A stretch of 64,000 bases of DNA, taken from positions 3,288,501 through 3,352,500 of the forward strand of contig JAJFZO010000747.1 in NCBI GenBank assembly GCA_021397835.1, in the 5' to 3' direction. Made by a program: the position numbers and the translations under genes. The notes under the pieces were generated by a model. The model was not told where the DNA came from. It saw only the letters and a list, made by a program, of their open reading frames with translations, and ran no database searches. This document shows positions 42,540 to 60,415 of this stretch, piece after piece (within the stretch, counting starts at the first letter, position 1; each line of letters opens with the position of its first letter). This DNA comes from Moringa oleifera (taxonomy: Eukaryota; Streptophyta; Magnoliopsida; Brassicales; Moringaceae).

Positions 42540-43830
42540 TTTTGATTTCAAAATAAATAAACTTGCTAGTAAAGCATATGAATATGTGTTTATAGGATCT
42601 GAGGTAAATAATAAAATATATAGTTTGTTTAACTTAAAAGAATATATTCCTATTGAATCAAATATTGTAAATTTTTATGAACATAGGTTTTCCAGGAATA
42701 CTAGAGCTCAACTTGTAGTAATTTGCCTAGTATTAGAGTAAATGAACCAATTGAGAAAGATAATGAACTTAGATGGAATAAACAAAATAAAACTTCTAAA
42801 GATTATGAAACTGACTTTTATGCATACACTTTAGAAAAAGACTTCCAAAGTTTTCAAGAAGTTGAAACTTGATGGTATTGTTGAAAAGTAAAAAGCTCGT
42901 CTTGTAGCCAAATAGTATAGATAAAAAGAAAATATAAATTTTTTTAACATATTTTCATTTATTTCTAGAATAATATCCATACGTGTGCCAATTACCTTAG
43001 CCACAACACATGATTTAGTAATATATCAAATAGATGTTAAAACCATCTTCCTACATGGTAAATTAGAATAAGAGATCTATATGAACCAATGTGAAGGCTT
43101 TATAGTACCTAATCAAAAAAAATAAAGTTTAAAAGTTAGGTAAATCACTTTATGGTTTGAAACAAGCATCTAAGTAATGGAATGAAAAATTTGATAATGT
43201 CATCATCTCACATGGTTTTTTAAATCAATCTCATTTCATTGAGAAGATCTGAAAAAAATATAATTACTTTGATAACAAACTTACATGTACTCCTTGTGAT
43301 CTTAGGGTAAAATTACACAAAAACACTAAAGATGGTATTAGACAAACTGAGTGTGCAAGCATCATTGGTAACTTACGTTATATTACTAATTGCACTAATC
43401 CTGATATAGCTTATACTATAGGATTACTATGTAAGTTTACCAGTAGACCTAGTATCGAGCATTAGCATGCTATTAAAAGAGTCATGAGGTACTTCAAGAG
43501 AATTATGAACCTAGGATCACATTACCAAAAGTTTTTTGCTACCCTATAAAGATACAACGATGTTGATTGGAACTATCTTTTAGAAGATTCCAATGCGACT
43601 AGTGCTATCAGTGGAGCTATTTCATGAAAGTCTAAGAAATAGACTATTCTTGCTTAATCTACAATGGAGTTTGAGATGATAACGCTAGCTATTGCTAGTA
43701 AGGAAGTAAGCTGGTTAAAAAGTCTACTAGCTAAGATCTCGTTATAAAAAAAATCGATACCAACTATCTTGATCCATCGCGATAGTACCGTAGCTATTAG
43801 TTGGTAAATATTTGATTGTCTATCTAATGT
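42540..43830 (+). mobile_element. Copia element 3: RT and RNase H fragment
   Basis: Plus-strand frames with many stops. RT start contains QIDVKTIFLHGKLE (about 43026-43070). RNase H contains CKFTSRPSIEH (about 43433), then KSKK, a stop, TILA, a stop and STMEFEMITLAIASKE (about 43630-43710), then IHRDSTVAI. This is a well-marked plant copia family (usual form KSKKQTILAQSTMESEMIAL). No LTR, integrase or gag found alongside. Confidence 0.7.
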
Positions 43831-44499
43831 TTATATTTATGCTATTGCTACAAGTAAACTTGATTTTAAATCTAAAAAGTATTTTATTATTGGCTATGAT
43901 GATAATGAGTTTGGTTATTGTCTCTAGGATAACCAAAACAAGAAAATCATTAGAAGTAAAGATGTAATCCTTAATGAGCAAGTCTTGCACAATGATAGTT
44001 TTTAAAAAAAAATTAATAACAATTTTGAGATAAAAAATCTTGAAGCAATTCACTTGAGAGATATTTCAATAAACCAATTATGAAAAAATGCTCAAAAGGT
44101 TGAAGATGATATTATTAAAAATATCAAGAGAGTGTAACTCTAGAAGTGAATCCAACTACTCTTATGTAGAAGTAAGAAGATCTTTTAACATTGCAAGATC
44201 ACCATAAAGATTTTTACCATTTTTGAACTATATTTTGTTGATTGATAGAGGTGAATCAAAAAGTTTTAATAAAGTTTTGCATATTGATGAATCAATCAAA
44301 TAAGAGATAACCATAAAAGATAAGATGAATTTTCTAATAAGTAATCAACATGAGAGTTAGCAAAACGATCATAAGAAAAGAAGACCTTGTAAAATAGTTG
44401 GATTTACTAAATAGAAGAAAAACATGATGTAGTAAGCGATAAAAAGTAAAGTTAGTAATTGAAGGCTCTTAATAAAAGAAAAAAATTAACTACTTAGAG

Positions 44500-45790
44500 A
44501 TTTTCTCCCCAGTGATCAAGTTGACTACAATCATAATAGTGTTTGGATTAGTGGCTAAAGTATATTAGTATCTGCAGCATATGGATGTGAAGCAATCTTT
44601 CTTCATGGTAATTTAGAGAATGAGATTTACGTACATTTAGTTACAAGGATTTGAAGTTAAAGGTAAAGAGAAAATAAATTGCAAACTTGTAAAAAGTTTA
44701 TATTGGCTAAAACAAGCTCTTACACAATGGTACAAGAATTTTGATAATTTTATGGGTCATAATGATTTCATAATGTGCCAAGTAGATCATTATTATTTTG
44801 TCAAGAGGTATGATAACTCTTATATTATATTGTTATTATATGCTGATGATATGTTGATTGTTGGAGTTAATTTGTATGAGATAGAGAAATTAGAGTAAGC
44901 TTTCAAGAAAACTTGCTATTAAGGATTTTGGTTCTACTAAATAAATCCTTGGAATGAAAATTACCAAAAAAAAGGGAATTCTCAATCATTCTCAAGAAAA
45001 ATACATCAAGAAGGTGCTTACTAAATTTGAAATGAATGGTATCAAATTAATAAACACATTTGGGCTAGTCACTTCAGACTATCCAAAAACCATTCAATTG
45101 TTGATAAGATTCCATAGATGGACAAGGTACATTATGCTTTTACTATTGAGAGTTTAATGTATGTCACAGTGTATATAAGAACAAACATAATATATGTACT
45201 AGGAGTTGTTAGTAGGTACATGAGTAATCCAGAAAAACAATACCGAGAATGAGTTAAATGGATTTTCAAGTATTTGAAAGGTACTATTGGTTTATCTTTG
45301 TATTTCAAAAAAATAGACTTAAGTTTACATGGTTATATTGACATTAATATGGCTAACGATTTAGATATTAGAAATGTACTATTAGTTATTTCTACACATT
45401 AAATATTTTTATGATTAGTTAGATATCTAAGATACAAAAAATAGTTGTACTTTCTACCATAAAGACATAATATGATGCATTTAGAAGAGCAAGCAAGGCG
45501 ATAATATGGTTATTTTCTTTTCTTGATGAATGGGGACACAAATTTGGAAAATGTGTCACGTTATGTCAAGTGTTATTTATTTTGCAAAAAATTTCTATAT
45601 ATCATACTAGGACAAAGTATATATAAATTATATATTATTTCATAAAATTTACTTTAAAAAATTATATATTATCACTTGAAAATATACAAAAAAATTTGAA
45701 TCCAACTAATATGTTGACTAAAACTATGAAAATTGAGACATTAAAATTGTACAACTTTAATGCGATTTCTCTTTTGTTAATTAAGGGGCA
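44500..45790 (+). mobile_element. Copia element 4: RT and RNase H fragment
   Basis: Plus strand, broken frames: QLMDVKQSFFMVI-like RT start near 44580; YADDMLIVG at about 44838-44865, an intact catalytic YxDD motif; then KITKKKGILNHSQEKYIKKV (44957-45017); RNase H with MLTKTMKIETLKLY near 45710-45755, matching the usual ADMLTK ending. A different copia lineage from element 3, which it follows in the same orientation. Confidence 0.7.
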
Positions 45791-46189
45791 TAACCATTGC
45801 AAATTGAAGAAATAATTGAATAGTCTCCAACGGAAAAATTGTTAATTATGTGTGGAGACTAATTTATATAAAAAAATATTTTGAGATTTTTCACATATGT
45901 GCTGCTAGTAACTAATTTTATTATATAAAAGAAAGATTTCTACCGCCCTAGGTTTTATTATAGGAAAAAAACTATAAAAATATATGAAGAAAAAATAAGT
46001 TATTCTTTTTTATAGTATTTTTTTTTTTGCTACGTTTACAAAATGAAAGTAACACTCAATTTTAAGGTGAATTATTATATTTTGTAGATATAACCATCTA
46101 TGCAAGTTCCAACACCCTTTTCTTTTCTGAAGCAATCAGAATGTTTGAATCATCTACTAACAGCATTAGCATTTCAAGATTATAGTTCC

Positions 46190-46860
46190 CCTAAATTTGA
46201 ATATGACTTGGACTCAGTTGAGATTATTGATCATATGTGAGATGAATTGGTTGTTGTATTGTTCTCTCAGGTCTTTTTCTCCTAGCATACCACACAAAAC
46301 TCATCATTTACAGTTTGTGCTGATTCAGACTGATTATGGAATGGAGTTTGAGGTGGGGTAGTAGATGACTCTTAAGTTTAGGTTGTTTTTTTTTTTTTTG
46401 ACAAGTCCATTTTTTGATGGGTGTCATTACAAGGATCACTATGAAACATGGCTCCATCGTTGAGAGTCCAGAGATCATCTCAACACTGCCAATCATCATC
46501 CCTAAAGCTAGTTCTTGAAATTTACACAAGTCTGAGAAAAATTTAGCTTCACAATGAAGATCACGAGTAAATTACAATCCAAATTAGGTGCAGCACAAAT
46601 ATCTTCAAGGCACTTCCGGGTGTGAATTTCAAACATGTGGAGTTGCTGCAAACGGTCAGAGTGTTTTCAGAACTTGAATATATTTCCCTCACTGCATGTA
46701 GACCATATTTCTTTGACAGTCCCATAGAGGAGAAAATTCTCCCCCTGAGTTGTCATTCATTGAATTAATCAACCAAAACATCACCAGGTGATTCAATTAA
46801 ATTTCAAAAAGTTTCTAGACAAACCATGAATTCTGATTAACAAACATAAAAATGATAGAC
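46190..46860 (-). mobile_element. Duplicated copia element 2 fragment beside copy B
   Basis: Aligns with 27860-28680 at the 3' side of copy A: shared TGAGATTATTG.TCATA, TGAGGTGGGGTAGTAG, CACTTCC.GGTGTGAATTTC and the gag words around AGTCCCATAGA and TTCATTGAATTAATCAACCA. Some internal integrase sequence present at copy A is missing here. This shows that the copia insertion predates the beta-glucosidase duplication. Confidence 0.7.
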
Positions 46861-46885
46861 AAACACAAAGCTATAATGTTTGCCT

Positions 46886-46891
46886 TTTATT
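46886..46891 (-). terminator. Poly(A) signal of beta-glucosidase copy B
   Basis: AATAAA on the minus strand, about 25 bp beyond the stop codon at 46916, in the same place as in copy A. Confidence 0.5.
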
Positions 46892-46915
46892 GATTATCAA
46901 AGCAACAGAAGCTGT

Positions 46916-52546
<5,631 letters not shown>

Positions 52547-52614
52547 TTTTTCTCGTCCTTAAATCTTGTTTCAATCACTGATCAAGATTCAGAGAGTTTT
52601 ATCAGTTTCACCTT

Positions 52615-52621
52615 CATATAA
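52615..52621 (-). promoter_or_regulatory. Candidate TATA element, beta-glucosidase copy B
   Basis: TTATATG on the minus strand, about 70 bp upstream of the ATG at 52546, equivalent to the copy A element. Confidence 0.35.
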
Positions 52622-52712
52622 GAGTAGGCGCTGAACTGTTGTATTGATGGCAGCAGCTAGGGAGACAGCTGTAAGTGCCAGGAAATTCTTAAGAGTAGGC
52701 GCTGGACTGTTG
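52620..52712. repeat. Short direct repeat in the copy B promoter
   Basis: A 22-bp word beginning AAGAGTAGGCGCTG occurs at 52620-52641 and again at 52691-52712 with about two differences, 71 bp apart. Copy A has a single version near 41624-41646, so the second is specific to copy B, in a stretch of roughly 110 bp that copy A lacks. Confidence 0.7.
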
Positions 52713-53169
52713 AATGTACACCAAAAGATGAACGCCAACTCAGATGCAGAGGATCTTCTTCCAAAAATGAGATGATGAAGGGAAAGTGGGTGAATTTCAG
52801 CAGGGTGCCTCCTTTTTCCTCGGCTTTAAAAAATGAGACACCCAATGGAGGGAGGGGAAGTCGAAAGAGCCTCTGTTCAAAAGACAACTTTTTTAGATTA
52901 AACTTTAGGATATTGTCTTTTAGTGTCTTGTTTTGTCTTGTAAGAAGTGAAGCTGACTCAGACACTCTCAGTCTCACTCTTCCCAGATGTGGGAGCTGAC
53001 TCATTCTGACACTCCCGTGAACTGACATGAGCGGAAGCACACCTCACGTACAAAAATAATAAAATAACTATTTTTAATCACCAATCCTGGACTTGAGCGT
53101 AATTCAAGATCAGTGTGCATTAATTGAATCTATGTACGCAGCACCCACTAAATTCACTTCATTTCTTTT

Positions 53170-56100
53170 ATAAAAAAAAAAAAACCTCATAGTTTTCTTA
53201 TAAAAAAAATTAAGTAAAAATGGAAAGTTGAAATTGCCCCAACAACTCTGCACAAACAAGAATTCACGTGTCATTCTTAATATTATTCTTTTTTTCAAAT
53301 CAATGTCGCACTTATCAATCGAATTAAAAGAATGTTATGGCAGTATCTCAGTATTAATTTCCTTGAGTAGCAAGGAAACTTCAGCACCAAACAAGTAAAG
53401 AAAAAATCCACAATGAAACTAGTCATTCGCATGTGTAAGGAGTGGGGTTTACACTCTCTGAGGCAAGAACACGTTAATCATAGCAGCCCAATATATAATA
53501 CATAATCCATCATGCATGCACGTCTTCATATCATCTTTATTCAGAGAAATTCAATTTTCTAATTCAAAGTAATTTTAAAACTAAGTAATGTCGAAGATGT
53601 TCCAACCAAAACGACAAATAAACAGCCAACCCAAACGACAGACAAGCAGTGAAATGCTGCTGTGGCTTGGATACATGTTAGTTAGCTTAGCTGTCAAGCT
53701 TATCATGCGTGAACGAATAGAGGACTCGCAGTTAGATTAATGACCATTCAGCTGGCAAGCTAGTTGGCCACATCATTAATTTTGATAATGTAGGCTTGTC
53801 AAGATAGCATAGTTTCACAAATTCTAATTTTCAACTTAAAACTTTTTTGACTTCTTTATCATTTAGTATCCACCAAAACTTTTGAGCACTTTTACATTCT
53901 TCATTCTATTGTACTTCAAACTCATAATTTTGATAAGTATTACGAGTAATATTACTCCATAAAATGGTTAAGTATTACCCCATAAAGTTAAGAAAGGAGA
54001 ATCCAGATATCTTGTTCATTTATTTGTAAATAGTGGTGTTTGCTTTGTTTCTGTGTTTATATAGACACATCTATTAATTTTTACAAGTATAAAAGAGAAA
54101 TAGCAATGAAGAGTGAAAATTAATAAAAGAAAATTATGCAAGATGCCAAATGTAATATAGATTTAATCAGTTAAATATAAATTTAACACATGAGTTAAAC
54201 TTAGAAAAAAAAATCATAAAAAGGTGATGAATTGTTGAATTCTTTTATTATGATATCTTTACTTAATTAAAAGAAGAAAAAAGAATCATAACAAGACATT
54301 TCATTACTTAAAAAGTTGAAAATAATAATAAACCAAAAAAAATGAAGTTATGGAAAAAGTTATAATGTTTTTAAGGTTTACACATATACATACACACACA
54401 TATATTTAAGGGAAACTATTTGGGGCTATATCTCAGGGTAGCCCCCATTAAGTTCTGCCACTACTGAAGGCCTTCTATAGGCAATATTGTTAGGGTGCGT
54501 AGGATGGTGATTCCTCTTTTGTAGTACATTGGTGCCTTTGTGTAACCACTCATAATAAGTTGATCTATAGATGTGTAGAGCCAAAGGATGAGTCATACCT
54601 AAGTAATTGGGTGTGTCTAGTTATAAGTGGACTAGCTAATTGATTGACATGGTAAGTTTAATGACGCTAGTGAGCTCAATCTCCTTGGGCTGACATTATA
54701 AGATCTAGTGATGTGCTAGTTGGCATGAATTTGTCTCATTTAAAAAATTGGTTGAAATTTTTCCAAATCTATAAACGAGATGAAATTTGTCCTAATTGGA
54801 AACTCAAGTGAAATTTTACCCGATTTGAAGGATGAGGTGAAATTTTGCTTGGCCTGATTGCAATGTAAATCAATCCAAAGGATCTGAATCGGTTGTTTAG
54901 GATGACGCATCTAAGTTGCTAACTCGTACATCCTTCTTGCTTTACAGTGGCTATTAACCTTTCACACCTTTTTGAGCTTTAAGGCTTGCTTTTTACTTTT
55001 CTTCTTAGTGGGTATTTAGGATTTATAGACCTTGAGATCTTATTCTCTTTTAAGAGGATTTTTCATAGTTTTCTTACACGTTTCTTAATGTCCATGGACT
55101 TTGAAGTCTCGTGCCTCTTTGGCAAGATTTTTCATTACACTTTTATTATTAGTAAAATTTAGGGTCCTTAAACACTTGAGATCCTAGTCTTTATATCACA
55201 TAGTCGGACTTTCTTACTGCTACTTGTTGGAGAAAACTCCATGCTCTTGAGCACATGAGGCCTTACCTCAACCTTTTAGTATTTTCAACAAATTCAAAGT
55301 AGATAAATTTCTTGAAATGTAAAAGTGTAAGCTCATGAAATACCTCAATTTTCATTTATCAATCTCAAAACTACACTTCTCTGCAAAGCTTTTGCTCTCT
55401 AGTTATTATCTTAGTTTTCTCCTTTCTTTCTGGCTCTTCCTTCTCCTCCATTTGACTTATACTTCGGATCTTCTTTGACTCCTCTTTTACTGTTCATAGA
55501 TACGATCAAGCTTAGTAGCTGCCTCTTAGTTCCTCATGGATATACTTTTTGACCTAAGACAGTAGCTTATCCACTCCTCTTAGTGTCGTTCTACTTATTA
55601 TCTTTTTACTTCTTTAGCATACTAGAGAACCTTTTAGAAATATTTTGTCAAATATCTCAAAGAAATTGATGGTCTTCTACTTCAAAGATGTGTACCAAAC
55701 CTTAGTTACCTTCATTACGGTGATTGGAAAGACTTTGCACTTTACCACTTTCTGGGGTCCGCTTGGTTGTTCAAGGTTTCTATTTGTATGGCCATGATTT
55801 TACGTAGGATGGAGTGCAAGGATTTGTAATGGAAGTTAGTACCTCGTGGCCTGCTCATACTCTAGCACTTTTGGGTCCAGCCTATTAAGCTGAGTCGCCA
55901 TTAGGTACTTTTATTACCTCTTTATCACTTTTATCTTATCAGTTTAGTCATGGGAGATGAATGAGCATGCATCCATCAATTTTTTTTCTTTAACAAACTA
56001 CAATAGTAATGTGTCCTTTTTCTCTCCTTTCATTCTTTAAAATTTTAATTATTTTTCTCGATCTCATCAATAGTCTCGCACATCTCAAGGACTGAAGGTT

Positions 56101-57120
56101 GGAGTACTAAAGATTGAGGGTAATTCTAAGCTCCTTGGGATCTTGGATGATGCCAAAAAGCATAAAAAATATTGGTTAACTGATCTTTCTACTAACTTAA
56201 GGCTACCAACTCGTCTTCTTAAAGGCAAACATATGTAGGTAGGACAAAGACTTGTGGAGTCAGTGGAATGATATCCAGTAGAACTAGTTGATGAAACATT
56301 GTGTTAGCCAAGGTGATTAGAGGTGGAGATCTTAATAAAGTGGTGATCAATGGGAGTAATGATGACACCGCTGAGAGTCATGCCCTATTAATGGCAAAGG
56401 TTGGTTAGGCTACTTGAGCACTTCAAGGGACATTTGGGGTAGGGATGACCTCGAGGTTGTCAAGTAATAAGTTAGAAGAAACGAGGTTTTTTTTTCTGAG
56501 GGTCATGTTTTTTCATTGCAAATTCCCATGAACAGCACCAAATGATGTGTAAAAAAATAACTAAGTTGTGGTGGTGATTCATAGAGAAGAATCCACTTGT
56601 AAAGTGATTGATTTGATGGGAATTTGCAAGAAAGCAATGATCATGGAATGTCCTTAAGGAACAGGGCATCTTTTAATGCTAAAATTAGATAAATGATTTA
56701 GAAAGAGTAAAGTTAAGTAAATGCATACGTGAGAGGAACTTACCACTATTCTCCTTTTACAACGTGGATGAAGATACCTTGATAATTCTACCACGTTAGA
56801 ATGTTAACCTCATGATGTCCTTTGAAAAGTTACATGTCTCATACAGCAAGGTCACTTACTCCATCTCCTTTGTCTAGTATGGAATCCTCTATGGTGTGGA
56901 GATCTTCTACTAATTCTTTGGCACTGACGCTTCTTCGAACACATTGATCTTGTCAGATTTACAAGTCCTTTTGAGAATGATCTTTTTTCAAAAGTTGAAT
57001 TTACATATATTGGGCTTCTCTTTGGATCTTACTCAATCGTCTTTACTCGAGCGAGTTAGTTTGTAATCTTACTGAGGAGTCAACTCGAGCCACCATTTAC
57101 TTTGAGCTAAGTTAACCACC
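53170..57120. other. Repeat-like spacer without recognised genes
   Basis: Mixed composition. 53.2-54.4 kb is AT-rich; 54.4-56.9 kb is less AT-rich with short broken frames on the plus strand (for example GVLKIEGNSKLLGILDDAKK near 56101) that look transposon-like but match no family I know. No LTR pair found. Confidence 0.4.
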
Positions 57121-57129
57121 AATCAACTA

Positions 57130-57495
57130 AAGATCCTCAACTATATTTGGCCACATCACTCTCTTCACTCAATAAGTAAGGCCATTGCCTACTCCACATG
57201 AGTTAAGAAAACATCCAATAAAGTTGCCATATCATGTGTGTGGCTCAAAGACCAATCGAACTCAACTGAACCTGTTATAATGGTGTATTAAATGTTGAGG
57301 CTTGATTCACACACTCCAATGAAGATGTCAAGTTTAACATTGAGCCAGGCCTTACAGGTTTAATAGTGAACGTAGTGGGTGTTGATAAAGATGATGGTAA
57401 AGCTTTATGATGCCCAGTTAGTAGTTTAAGTGGATTGTTAGTTTACGTGGCCTTGTAATGGGTATGGTATGAAGATTACAAAAGGGTTATGGGAT
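57130..57495 (-). pseudogene. UGT86A relic, N-terminal part
   Basis: Minus-strand frames with stops read VIFIPYPLQGHVN, then KSFTIIFINTHYVHY, then DIFIGVCESSLNI and LLDVFLTHVE. These line up in order with the intact neighbour (ILVPFPFQGHVN, QGFTITFVNTHYIH, DIFAGARESGLDI, HVFSAYMEEL). About 360 bp are recognisable and the PSPG half is gone. It lies just beyond the 3' end of the intact gene in the same orientation, so it is a decayed tandem copy. Confidence 0.75.
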
Positions 57496-57499
57496 TTGT

Positions 57500-58801
57500 C
57501 TGCCACTAAAGCTTCTTCTTCCAATGAGAAACACTATTGTTTCCAATCTTTCTTTCCTCACTAACGAGAGAACTTAATAATTAAAGGTATTTTCGTAAAA
57601 AGATATTAGAGGTTTCAATGGTCAAGGCTTTACAGATTTTACAATATTGTATACACAAAACACACATACGTATTTATGTGTTTTTGTTTAAATTTATTAT
57701 ATTTATCTTATATGTTTTATTAATTAAAAAATTAATTTATATACTTTAGTTAGTTAATCTTGATTCATGTTAAAAGATTCACTCTAAAAAGTCTAAACTT
57801 AGAAGATCTATAAAATTTTTAAAAAAAAATTATAAAAAAGGGAGTCAAAAGGCTTATGATTAGATAGTCAAGTCAACAATAAAGGAGATAACCCACTAAA
57901 GCCTTTTGGGCTTTAAATACTTTTCATTGGTAAAAATAATATCAAAAAGAAATTTTCAGAAATATTGTTTTATTTCAAATAAATAAAATAATAATTATCT
58001 CAATTTTAATCATTTAAATAGAAAATTTTCTATAAAATATTTTAATTTTTTAAAAGATATATGAATTAATAAACAAAATATTAATGAACTTCTAAATTTT
58101 ATATATTAGCCCAGTTGATCACAAAATTATCAGCTTAATGTCTTTGAAAATTTGAACGCAATTTTTTATTTTTTAATTATAAAATATTTAAATTATTTTT
58201 AAAAAATGACAAGAAAAAACTGCACAAAAAGAAGAGAAATTTGCCTTAGATTATTTTAAAAGTTAAAAATCATACTTGCATATATGGCAAGCTATTTTGA
58301 AAGTTTAAATTTAATGTGGTAATCCTGTAGATAAGATTATAATTTTTATAAGAATAAGTTTTTATATAAAATTTAATTGACATTTTTATAATTTATAATA
58401 ATAATGTAAAAAATAAAAAATCATATTTAAAAACTCATACTTATTAATTTTATTAAATTATTATATATAATTTTATCTAAAAAATTAATGTAACTCAGAA
58501 TAACAAAGTTTTTTTTCATCCATCTTATAGATAACAATTGTAGCTTAAATTTAATTCTCTTTATTTTGTTTGCACAGACACTTACATGTAAATGTTAAAG
58601 TATCAATGAAAAGAGAAAACATTCACTCATCATTCATTTAATACAAACTTAGGAATTATTGGGTCCAGTGCCCTTACATTTATTCAAACCTCAACTTTTA
58701 GACGGCCCCATAATTTTATTGGATGATCCACCGGATCTAAAAGCACAAACTAGTAATTTATTTATTTATTTATTTATTGAGAATATTAGTAATTTATTGG
58801 G
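57500..58801. other. AT-rich spacer 3' of UGT86A
   Basis: No gene seen. Contains A/T runs and a TTTA tetranucleotide run near 58757-58779. Its right end is the UGT86A 3' UTR. Confidence 0.5.
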
Positions 58802-60302
58802 TCAAGGTGCGCTTCCATATTTGTAAACCTTGACCTTTAGATCCTCTATGAACTGGTCCATATTTTTATTGGATGATCCATCAGATTTCAAAGCACTGCC
58901 CAATGTATTCTTAACCTCTTTGATTGCCTTTCTAACAGCATCAGCTGATTTTCCACTCATCAAACGGTTAATATTCTCCGCAACTTCTTCTTTGGTGATG
59001 GAGTCCCCGTTGCTTAAATTAATCCCAACCTTCCAATCGTCGACCACCATTTTTCGATTAGTGAATTGATCAGTTAACAGAGGAAAACACAACAATGGCA
59101 CCTGAGACCATATGCTTTCCAATACTGAATTCCACCCACAATGAGTCAAGAACCCTCCAATTGCGGGGTGGGCCAATACCGTCATCTGGTGACACCAAGG
59201 TATGATCATCCCACGGTCACTGATATCTTCCTTGAATCCAACGGGTAAGGGATCCGCGTCTTCAGATTTCACGATACGAGGCCGTATCACCCAAACAAAG
59301 TTCACCTTGCTAAGGGCAAGCCCGTGGGCTATCACCACAAGGTCCCTTTTGGTTACATGGACATAGCTACCAAACGAGACATACAGCACTGACCCATTAG
59401 GCTTCGTGTCGAGCCACTGGGTGCAATCCGACTCGGACCACAGGTTCGTGGCCACCGTCCCGTTGTTGGACCCAAATGGCATAATAGGTCCAATAGCAAA
59501 GAAGGGGATCTTGGCGTTTAGAGCTGATATTGTTTCTTCTTCGAACTCCTGGACTGTGTTGCAGAGGACAAAATCTGCATGTTTCGCGTCCTCGAACATC
59601 CTAAAAAATTTCTCGTGAGCCACTAGATCTGTTTCTTGAAGGTACGACGTCAAGTCTTTAGGGCCGATCTCTTTGACTCCTGGTATGTAATCTATAGGGT
59701 CCTCCCGGCGATCTGGTAAGAAAATTAGAGTTCAGAATGAGCGGAGGACGTTGATTCTGAATGAGAAGATTGTGAGAACACTTACCCTGACAGAGCAAAT
59801 GGCCATTAATTCTGAGAAGATCAATGTGATAGTAAAGTGTGAAGACCAAAGCAGCTTCTGTCCAGAAAGAGATGCAAAGCAAACCAAACTTCTTTGCAAG
59901 CTTTGACGGCCACCCGAAGAACGTATCAGCGATCAAGCAAGTAACACTTTCCCCAGAACCAATAATCTCGGCAACCAGCTCCTCCATATAAGCTGAGAAC
60001 ACATGCGCCAAAGCTGCATGGTACTGTGTATGGTTCCGCGACCGATCGAACCCTAAGGGAAGCCCGTCGGACACTGTGGTGTAACGTATGTCCAGGCCGG
60101 ATTCCCGGGCTCCAGCGAAGATGTCGTCGCCGGCGTTGTGCTGGGCTTGGGAGGTCTGCTGGTGGATGTAGTGTGTGTTGACGAAGGTGATGGTGAAGCC
60201 TTGTGTTGCTAGCTTGATGGCTAAATGGACTGCAGGGTTTACGTGCCCTTGAAAAGGAAAGGGTACCAGGATGGCATGAAGCTTTTGGAGCGTGTTCGCC
60301 AT
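58802..60302 (-). CDS. UGT86A: UDP-glycosyltransferase, UGT86A type, intact
   Basis: Two exons, 60302-59786 and 59712-58802, with a 73-bp GT-AG intron in phase 1; 475 residues. A family-1 cytosolic enzyme that moves sugar from a UDP-sugar to a small acceptor. Catalytic His20 lies in FPFQGHVNP and its partner Asp126 in LIADTFFGW. The 44-residue PSPG box spans 345-388: it starts WCHQMTVLAHP, contains HCGWNSVLES and ends with Gln388, the usual glucose-donor residue. The block SVLYVSFGSYVHVTKRDL and the junction reading GHLLCQDRREDPIDYIPG mark the UGT86A group. The start was chosen at MANTLQKLHA because upstream in-frame sequence is low-complexity 5' UTR (AG repeats). The acceptor is unknown. Confidence 0.93.
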
Positions 60303-60408
60303 GGAAGTCTGTGTTGCAGAGAGAGAGAGAGAGAAGAGTAGGACCAAGTTTCTATGGTTGATGTGATGGTTGATAGATCGTATGAAGGGCCATCGAGAGT
60401 TCTTTCAA

Positions 60409-60415
60409 ATTTATA
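60409..60415 (-). promoter_or_regulatory. TATA box of UGT86A
   Basis: TATAAAT on the minus strand, about 107 bp upstream of the ATG at 60302, leaving room for a 5' UTR of about 75 bases that includes an AG microsatellite (60318-60335). Confidence 0.6.

Noticed and set aside
54400..56900. Possible additional LTR element
   Set aside because: No repeated ends, target duplication or recognisable gag/pol domain could be found by eye.
59652..59654. Possible internal start of the UGT second exon as an independent gene
   Set aside because: The codon is TTG, and joining exon 1 through a clean GT-AG intron restores a full-length 475-residue enzyme.
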